NCBI GenBank assembly: GCA_026315105.1
Contig: CM048750.1
Location: 72,781,797-72,845,796 of the forward strand
Length of the DNA: 64,000 nt
Source of the DNA: Locusta migratoria
Lineage: Eukaryota; Arthropoda; Insecta; Orthoptera; Acrididae
Direction: 5' to 3'
A program made the position numbers and the translations under genes. The notes under the pieces are model-generated. The model was not told the DNA's origin. It was given only the letters and a program-made list of their open reading frames with translations, and ran no database searches. Position 1 is the first letter of the stretch, and each line of letters opens with the position of its first letter. Shown in pieces: positions 57,380-64,000 of this stretch.

Positions 57380-59290
57380 GTAACTTTTTTAAGTGTGGTG
57401 CTCCATCTGTTTTGGTTAAAGTGTTATATTGGTTATTTTTCAATTATATAAACATATGGTAATTTTATCATTACTGATCTATATTATGCATACTGCAAAA
57501 TGTAGAAGTACTTGTTGAACAGTTCTGAATGTCATCTTTTGCACACAGTTCACTTTAAAATTTCGCCATTGCAATTAGTTTCACATCGGACCCTGTCTGT
57601 ATGCCAAGATACACCAGTGAGATTAGTATGTCCCCATGTTACATTACAGAGTCATCACTATGATGCAGCAGTTCACACTAGCCTACAGTACTATACTTGA
57701 ATTGCTATAATGAGATAAGGAAAAATACTCTGTAAAAATTATTTGCTGTAATGTGTTGTGCAAAAATTAGTGCCTGTTAGATGTAGTAAAACTAAATTTC
57801 CTACAGCCATTTCACATTGAACAAAAGAAATTTACAACGAAAAGAACATGCAAGGCAGCTTGTAAGATCCGCTTATTTTACTTGAGGGGTCAAAATATCC
57901 AACATGTCATCTGCTGTATCCCAAATTAAACCAACCAAAAACAAACTTTGCAGATATACGCGAATAAAAGTTCTTTGATTTCACAAAAATAAACCACAAA
58001 CTTTAACTGTTCTAAAGCAAGCTTCATCTGAAGACATGTTTTTTAAGGCAGCTAATTATGTTAAAAGTAAGCTTGCAGCACTGAGAAGCAATGATCCCAA
58101 TAGTCAGGGAGTTGAAACACTGGTGTATGCATTTTATCCATGAAATGTTATTTTCGACAGTCCAAAAGGTTGTCAAATTGAGAAACTCTAACAAAAAACA
58201 TTGTGTCTATGGGTTTGTACATTTCAAAAAACTTCTGCAACAGGAACAGATAGAACATATCAGAATATGAAATATTTGCAAAACATTGTCTAAATTTATT
58301 GTGGAGACCCACAAACAATGTAGATAGTGAGATAATTATTTCTCACTACAATATGGTTGTAAGCAATAGGAAATGTAAGCTCAATGAAACTAGTGCAGAA
58401 ATGTGCACTGGTCTTTCATGTCAGTAAGATAAATTTGTGTAACTGCAGTAAATTTTTGAACAATAAAAATACAATTTTCAAAATTCTCCTGGGAAATAGG
58501 TTTTCAATTATTCCTCAAACTCACTGATTATATATCAATATATTATTGATATTGTATTGTGTAGTATTATGTAGTATTAAACAGTCACCAACAACAAGAT
58601 GTAAAAGGAGTAATCATGCTATTTTATCTGTCTAATCATTCCAAGAAAAATAGATGCTACAAATTCTCATCCCTACCAATGACTTTAGTAATCTATGTGC
58701 AAATTCTGGACAATGTGGTAATGAAGTGTTGGATGAGTCTTGTTTCACATTGTTTCCAACTTTGGGTGAGTTTACATCCGGTGTACACAAGTTAAAAGCC
58801 TATGACACAAAATGATTGTTACCAAGAGTGAAACAAAGCAGCAGTCCAGTGATTAATTTGGACAGCCATTTGTGAAAGTCTTTAAATGCAGTGGATCCTT
58901 TACAGGAAAGTCTATTTGCACCCGAACTAGCCAAGGAAGTGACATCGAAATGACATAGCCAGCCACTCCCATCAAACATCCTGAAGTTTGTTCATGTGCA
59001 AGCTCTGTCCTGCAGAGATGGGATCTTTCCTTTCGTATTTTCATGATATTGCCCTTGCAACTCACATGTTGCTATTTCAAAGAAATGGCAGACTGAAGCG
59101 GGTACCAAAAACAAGTCATTCTTAGTACGAGTAATTGTAAGGTAGAGCCAAGAAATGCCATATTGGCAGGTAACTTAGGGTGATCAGACATCCCATATTT
59201 TACAGGATCATCCCTTATTTGGCCCACGTGTCCCGACAAAACGGATATGGTATTTATTTTGTCCCTTTATTTTGTTAACTGTCCTGTATT
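57380..59290. other. Intronic sequence without a recognised feature
   Basis: AT-rich sequence with no coding pattern. Near 59175-59285 a degenerate CATCCCATATTTT, CATCCCTTATTT and TGTCCCG pattern may be the edge of an old repeat, but no family is clear. Confidence 0.5.
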
Positions 59291-59299
59291 TTTGAAACT

Positions 59300-59557
59300 T
59301 ATTTTATAAAAAGTAGATGAAGTACACTTACCAAGCGAAGGGGCACAGGCAGTAATAGCAACAAATAAACACACAGACACACACACACACAAAAATGCTA
59401 GCTTTCGCAGCCTAGCTGCTTCATCAGGAAGAAGGGAGGAGAGGGAAAAGGAAATGATGAGGGTTTTAAGGAAGGGGGTAAGGGGCCATTCCAATCCTGG
59501 GACAGGAAAGACTTACCTTGGGGGAAAAAATGGAGGGTAAATAAATGCACACACACC

Positions 59558-59570
<13 letters not shown>
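59300..59570. mobile_element. Solo arm of the hairpin family (GCAGCCTAGCTGC type)
   Basis: It contains AAGTAGATGAAGTACACTTACC, (CA)n, GCTTTCGCAGCCTAGCTGCTTCATCAGG (59401-59428, the reverse of the CTGANGA-hairpin-GAAA motif) and GGAGAGGGAAAAGGAAATGA, ending before an (AT)n tract at 59561-59591. Confidence 0.8.
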
Positions 59571-59594
<24 letters not shown>

Positions 59595-59739
59595 CCCGCC
59601 CACTATCTTTAGCATCTTTGCCTGGGTTCTGTGGACAGAGCCTCTGCCTCAATTGGTATCTCTGTCCAACTTCTTTGCTTTTCACAAATGTCTGTCTAGG
59701 TGTGTTTGCGTTTCGATATGTCTGAGTGTGTGTGTATTT

Positions 59740-59962
59740 GTTTACCTTCCTTTTTTCCCCCTAAGGTAAGTCCTTCCACTCCTGGGATTGGAATGACTCC
59801 TTTTCCACTTCCTTAAAACCCATATCCTTCCCTTTTCCTCCCCTTTTTTCCTCTTTTTCCTGAAGAAGCTGCCAGTGGTGGCGAAAGCTTGTATGTGTGT
59901 TTGTGTGTGATTTTATTTGTTTCTCTCAACGAGCCGGTCCTTTTGGTAAGTCATCTCTTTTC

Positions 59963-59965
<3 letters not shown>
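59740..59965. mobile_element. Solo right arm of the 22.9-kb hairpin family
   Basis: It matches the right arm of the hairpin at 22905-23544: AAGGTAAGTCCTTCCACTCC, CCTGAAGAAGCTGCCAGTGG then TGGCGAAAGCTTG (59859-59889) and CGAGCCGGTCCTTTTGGTAA. Confidence 0.88.

Positions 59966-59967
<2 letters not shown>

Positions 59968-60026
<59 letters not shown>
59968..60026. repeat. (TA)n microsatellite
   Basis: An uninterrupted TA run between two hairpin-family elements. Confidence 0.95.
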
Positions 60027-60028
<2 letters not shown>

Positions 60029-60035
60029 GACGAAA

Positions 60036-60131
60036 AATTCCTAGCAGGAAAAATAAAATATAAAAAATAGACGAAGATTACTCACCAGGCGAAGGAGCAC
60101 AGGTGTGACAGCATCACAAATAAATAAATGA

Positions 60132-60181
<50 letters not shown>

Positions 60182-60692
60182 GCAAGCTTTCGCAACCCAG
60201 TTGCGTCTTCAGGCAGTAGGGAAGGAGAGGGAAAAGGAAATGATGAGGGTTTTAAGGAAGGGGGTAAGGAGCCATTCCAATCCCGGGAGAGGAAAGACTT
60301 ACCTTGGGGGAAAAAATGGAGGGTAAACAAATGCACACATGCCCACACATTCACACAGACACAAGTACACCTAGGCAGACATACTGTAGACAAAGCTTTC
60401 TACAGTATGTCTGCCTAGGTGTACTTGTGTCTGTGTGAATGTGTGGGCATGTGTGCATTTGTTTACCCTCCATTTTTTCCCCCAAGGTAAGTCTTTCCTC
60501 TCCCGGGATTGGAATGGCTCCTTACCCCCTTCCTTAAAACCCTCATCATTTCCTTTTCCCTCTCCTTCCCTACTGCCTGAAGACGCAACTGGGTTGCGAA
60601 AGCTTGCGATTGTGTGTGTGTGTGTATTCATTTATGTATTTGTGATGCTGTCACACCTGTGCTCCTTCGCCTGGTGAGTAATCTTCGTCTAT

Positions 60693-60712
<20 letters not shown>
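60036..60712. mobile_element. Near-perfect 680-bp hairpin element
   Basis: The left arm from about 60047 and right arm to about 60705, each about 320-330 bp, mirror each other around ACAAAGCTTTCTACAGTATG near 60395. The main difference is the CA/TG repeat length (about 46 bp at 60131-60178, about 16 bp at 60611-60627). Both arms contain CTGAAGA-C-GCAAC-TGG-GTTGC-GAAA (right arm 60577-60601). Identical open frames on opposite strands are a consequence of the symmetry and not genes. Confidence 0.93.

Positions 60713-60768
<56 letters not shown>
60703..60768. repeat. (TA)n(TG)n microsatellite
   Basis: TA units followed by TG units directly after the hairpin element. Confidence 0.95.
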
Positions 60769-60769
<1 letters not shown>

Positions 60770-60774
<5 letters not shown>

Positions 60775-62590
60775 AAGATTTCTGACTTACCTAAAGTACA
60801 GGCTCGTCGACAGAAACATAAAACACACACAAAAACATACAAACATTCGAGCTTTCGCCACCACTGGTGGCTTCTTCGGGAAAAAGAGGAAGGAAGGAGA
60901 GGGGAAAGGGAAGGATACGGGTTTTAAGGAAGTGGAAAAGGAGCCATTCCAAACCCAGGAGTGGTAGGACTTACCTTAAGGGACAAAAAGGAAGGTAAAC
61001 AAACACACACACACTCACACATATCCAAATGCAAACACACCTAGGCAGACATTTGTAGAAACCAAAGAAGTTGGACAGAGATACCACTTCAGGCAGAGGC
61101 TCTGTCCACAGAACCGAGGCAAAGATGTTAAAGATGGTGGGCGGGAATTAGAATTTAGTGGAGGTTGAGACCAGGTGGGCAACGGGAAGAGAGAATGTTT
61201 TGAAGGGCAAATTTCCATCTCCGGAGTTCTGAAAGATTGGTGTTGGTGGGAAGTATCCAGATAACCCGGACGGTGTAACACTGTGCCAAGATGTGCTGGC
61301 CGTGCACCATGGCATGTTCTACATCTACATCTACATACATACCCCGCAATTCACGTAAGGTGCGTGGTGGAGGGTACACTGTACCACTATTAGGCATTTC
61401 CTTTCCTATTCCACTCCCAAATTGAACAAGGAAAGAAAGAATGCCTATATGCCTCCATACGAGCCCTAATTTCTCTTATCTTGTCTTTGTGATCTTTATG
61501 CGAAATGTATGTAGGCGGCAGCAAGATCGTACTACACTCAGCTTCAAATTCCGGCCCTCTAAATTTACTTAACAGAAATTCATGAAAAGAACGTCGTCTT
61601 TCTTCCAGCGATCCCCAATTGAGTTGCCGGAGCATTGCCGTGACACTCGTGCTTTGGTCGAACCTACCGGTAACAAATCTAGCTGCTCGCCTCTGAACCG
61701 CCTATATGTCTTCCTTCAAACTGATCTGCTGCGGGTCCCAAATACTTGAGCAATACTCAAGACGTGGTCGTACAAGCGTTTTATACGCGGTCTCCTTTAC
61801 AGGTGAAGTACATCTTCCCAAAATTCTCCCAATAAACCGAAGTCGGCTGTCTGCCTTACTCACAACTGTCCTTACATGCTCGTTCCATTTCATATCGCTC
61901 TGCAATGTTACGCCTAGATATTTGAACGACGCGACAGCATCAAGAAGCTCACTACTAATGCTGTATTCAAACATTATAGGATTGTTTTTTCTACTCATGC
62001 GCATCACCTTACATTTTTCTACATTGAGAGCTAGCTGCCATTCTTCGCACCAACTAGAAATTTTGTCTAAGTCAACCTGTATGCTATTACAGTCAGTTAC
62101 AGACGACACCCTCCCATACACCACAGCATCATCAGCAAACAGCCGCAAATTACAACTTACTCTCTCCATCAGATCATTTATATAGATAGAAAATAATAGC
62201 GGTCCTATCACACTCCCCTGGGGCACGCCTGACGATACACTCATCTCTGATGAACACTCGCCGTCGAAAACAACGTACTGCGTTCTATTACTTAGGAAGT
62301 CTTCCAGCCAGTCACAAATCTGTGAACCAAATTCCACAAGCTCGTATCTTCGTTTAGCCACAGGGTGATCCTCATTACCAACAAACACTGTCTGCCTGTG
62401 AGTGTTCATGCGAATGGACAGTTCTTTGGTTTCTACAAATGTCTGTCTAGGTGTGTTTGCATGTGGATGTGTATGTGTGTGTGTATTTGTTTACCTTCCT
62501 TTTTGTCCCCTAAGGTAAGTCCTTCCACTCCTGGGATTGGAATGGCTCCTTTTCCACTTCCTTAAAACCCGTATCCTTCCCTTTCTTCCT
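60770..62590. mobile_element. Hairpin-family element enclosing a Penelope remnant and a LINE
   Basis: The left arm (60778-61060: GACTTACCTAAAGTACAGGC, TTTCGCCACCACTGGTGGCT, AGGAAGGTAAACAAACACAC) is mirrored on the right (62430-62590: GTCTAGGTGTGTTTGCATG, TATTTGTTTACCTTCCTTT, TAAGGTAAGTCCTTCCACTC). Between them lie a Penelope 3'-region remnant (about 61140-61310, LRRWKFALQNILSSRCPP on the minus strand) and a LINE (61321-62409). Confidence 0.8.
61321..62409 (-). pseudogene. CR1/Jockey-type LINE 3' end (reverse transcriptase), minus strand
   Basis: From 62409: FGSQICDWLEDFLSNRTQYV, SSGVPQGSVIGPLLFSIYIN, NLRLFADDAVVYGRV (FADD intact), KISSWCEEWQLALNVEKCKV, SFKYLGVTLQSDMKWNEHV, KETAYKTLVRPRLEYCSSIW and, after a stop near 61705, LNWGSLEERRRSFHEFLLSK and HSFFPCSIWEWN. 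The 3' tail is GATGTAGATGTAG at 61320-61333. It is the same family as 15725-16647, with a longer intact frame (235 codons). 5'-truncated. Confidence 0.88.
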
Positions 62591-62599
62591 TCCTTCTTA

Positions 62600-62836
62600 G
62601 AGAAACTTTCTAACTTCTTTGCTTTCTACAGTATATCTGCCTAAGTGTACTTGCGTCTGTGTAAATGTGTGGGTGTGTGTGTATTTGTTTACCCTCCTTT
62701 TTCCCCCCCCAAGGTAAGTCTTTCCTGTCCTGGGATTGGAATGACTCCTTACTCCCTTAAAACCCTTATCATTTCCTTTCCCCCTCTTCTTCCCTTCTGC
62801 CTGACGTAGCAGCTAGGCCGCGAAAGCTAGGGTTTC

Positions 62837-62899
<63 letters not shown>

Positions 62900-63000
62900 A
62901 TTTGTTACTATCGCTGCCTGTGCTCCTTCGCCTGTTAAGTAGACTTCATCTATTTTTTACATATATTTTTCCTGTTAGGAATTTTTTCCTATATATGTAT
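62600..63000. mobile_element. Solo right arm of the hairpin family with (TG)n
   Basis: It begins CTTTCTACAGTATATCTGCCT and continues with AAGGTAAGTCTTTCCTGTCC, CTGACGTAGCAGCTAGGCC then GCGAAAGCTAGG (62801-62830, a variant of the hairpin-GAAA motif), (TG)n at 62838-62896 and a CTGTGCTCCTTCGCCTGTTA end. Confidence 0.85.
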
Positions 63001-63090
63001 TATAGAAGGAGACTTTCCAGGTGGGAAAAATATGTATAAAATAAAGATTTCTGACTTACCTAAAGGACAGGCTCGTAGATAGAAACATAA
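63001..63090. mobile_element. Truncated end of the 22.9-kb hairpin family near an exon
   Basis: TATAGAAGGAGACTTTCCAGG and GACTTACCTAAAGGACAGGC match the left end of the element at 22905 (TATAGAGGGAAACTTTCCCGG). It stops about 60 bp from the Ncoa6 exon at 63152. Confidence 0.75.
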
Positions 63091-63149
63091 AACAGACATG
63101 GCAAGAAAACACATACATAAGATACACATTAATAATTCACATTTTACTT

Positions 63150-63151
63150 GC
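63150..63151 (-). other. GC splice donor of the 26.2-kb intron
   Basis: The minus strand reads GATCAG|GCAAGTAAAA. Exon end CAG and intron GCAAGT give the standard context of GC-AG introns. The nearest GT (AA|GTAAAA, 4 bases on) would shift the frame of the next exon, which is open only when joined at CAG|GTA. Acceptor at 36956-36955 is a normal AG. Confidence 0.85.
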
Positions 63152-63318
63152 CTGATCTCCCTCGACCTGCACTGACAGTATACCAAGCTGTGTAAGAGCT
63201 TGATCGCCCTGCTGTGCCAGTTGCCTCAGACGAAGTGCTGCTTCCCTCGGAATTGTGAATGTAACACGAACAGAGTTCCATGGCTCCACTTTTGATACTC
63301 TTAGAGACTCTGCTTTAC
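63152..63318 (-). CDS. Ncoa6: Ncoa6 exon (1st visible): conserved N-terminal domain
   Basis: This 167-bp exon runs between acceptor TTTTATAG (AG at 63320-63319) and a GC donor (GCAAGT, 63151-63146). It enters in phase 1 and ends in phase 0. It encodes KAESLRVSKVEPWNSVRVTF, TIPREAALRLRQLAQQ and LGILSVQVEGDQ. From memory this is strikingly close to human NCOA6 near residues 60-110 (KVEPWNSVRVTFNIP, LGILSVQIEGE), part of the family's conserved N-terminal putative nucleic-acid-binding region. This is the strongest single piece of evidence for the gene name. The start codon and first exon or exons lie beyond 64000 or were not found. Confidence 0.95.
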
Positions 63319-64000
63319 CTATAAAACAACAATAGGAAGCATAAGAACAGCAGTATTGTATTCTCTTTCAACAACACTCCAACAATGTCTGCTTTGGTAC
63401 AAGATCTTATGAAAAAAGCCTTGTTGTATGTCTCATCACTCTTACTCAAGTCAATAGCTGTTTATCATGGAAGTAATTTGTTTAAAAGTGACGTTCCTTT
63501 CCATATGATTACATTATTAAGTGAAAATGAAAATTTAAGTACTGATTTTTAATACTAAGGCAGCTGAAAGTCATAAAATTAAAAAAGAAAGACACAACTT
63601 TTGTATCTATAAATATCATGTTACCTTTCGTACCATGCATTAAAATCTCCAAGTGAACATTGAACATTGCTGTGTATCACATTATGCCCTAATCAGATGC
63701 TACGGTAAAAATGCCAGATCAAAGTTACAATGTTTCACGAAAACACATTCGCGGGGCGTTCATGTTTAACAGTTAATTTTGTAACACATACTGGGCAGCA
63801 AAAATGCCACAACAGTCAGGTCAATGTAGTTTTCAGGAGTGGTAACAATGTAGAAATGAAGTCTGTAAATAACACTGTTTATTAGTGTAGTTATTTTGTT
63901 TACTTTTCCATAAAGTAAGTTTTTGGTCATGTTTTGCCATTACCACACACAAAACATTGAAGCAACTGATTTTTAATGTATCCAATTTCAATAGCTATGG
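63319..64000 (-). other. Ncoa6 upstream intron (partial)
   Basis: AT-rich sequence with no recognised repeat or exon. The exon preceding 63318 should end in the first base of a split codon, and I did not find it here. Confidence 0.6.

Larger units (their letters stand above)
36955..63151 (-). other. Ncoa6 intron, 26.2 kb, GC-AG type
   Basis: The intron begins GCAAGT at 63151 and ends ATTTTGTAG at 36955. The GC donor is required for the frame to continue into VISLRIAS. It holds most of the large elements in the window. Stretches without a recognised feature are 36955-37465, 37915-38615, 53000-53850 and 57380-59290. Confidence 0.85.

Noticed and set aside
60082..60677. Identical about 80-100 residue proteins on opposite strands
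   Set aside because: Produced by the palindrome of the hairpin element; non-coding, CA-repeat rich.

Overview
The window is insect genomic DNA, most likely from a grasshopper or locust (Orthoptera, Schistocerca-like). It is AT-rich and microsatellite-rich, its introns are very long and crowded with transposons, and I recognise several tRNA-derived SINEs from orthopteran genomes. The species call is inference from repeat types and was not searched.

One host gene spans almost the whole window on the minus strand: an ortholog of nuclear receptor coactivator 6 (Ncoa6), a subunit of the Trr/MLL3/4 COMPASS-like H3K4 methyltransferase complex. Five exons can be joined with perfectly matching codon phases (5'->3' on the minus strand): 63318-63152, 36954-35095, 22781-21368, 6648-4372 and 3686-3551, about 1,950 codons. 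Both gene ends lie outside the window or could not be found. The first visible exon encodes the conserved NCOA6 N-terminal region. The second carries LXXLL motif 1 and two PPxY motifs. The third carries a six-fold lysine-rich repeat. The fourth carries a third PPxY, LXXLL motif 2 and basic clusters. The first visible intron (26.2 kb) starts with a non-canonical GC donor.

The introns are a transposon archive. 6.6-21.4 kb holds two RTE-type LINE remnants (one with a nested SINE), a CR1/Jockey-type LINE 3' end, inverted-repeat elements and a pogo-like MITE. 22.8-35.1 kb holds a 640-bp hairpin element with a 14-bp target duplication, DNA transposon relics, a mariner relic, and a Ty3/gypsy element with paired LTRs and a 4-bp target duplication; that element is broken by a DNA element carrying a THAP-like exon. 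37.0-63.1 kb holds an element with tRNA-like ends, two 5.7-5.9 kb I-group LINEs with target duplications (one nested in a TA-flanked pogo-type relic), a 1.5-kb G-rich minisatellite, a Penelope-like element with a GIY-YIG-like domain, and many hairpin elements tied to Penelope-type sequence.

No transposon ORF looks intact, so the only gene likely to make functional protein is Ncoa6. The most interesting signals are: the regulatory motifs conserved in Ncoa6 and its unusual KKP repeat; the GC-AG 26-kb intron; a recurring hammerhead-like core (CTGANGA, short hairpin, GAAA) in the hairpin elements; a tRNA-like segment with Pol III boxes inside the gypsy LTRs; and the nested insertion history.
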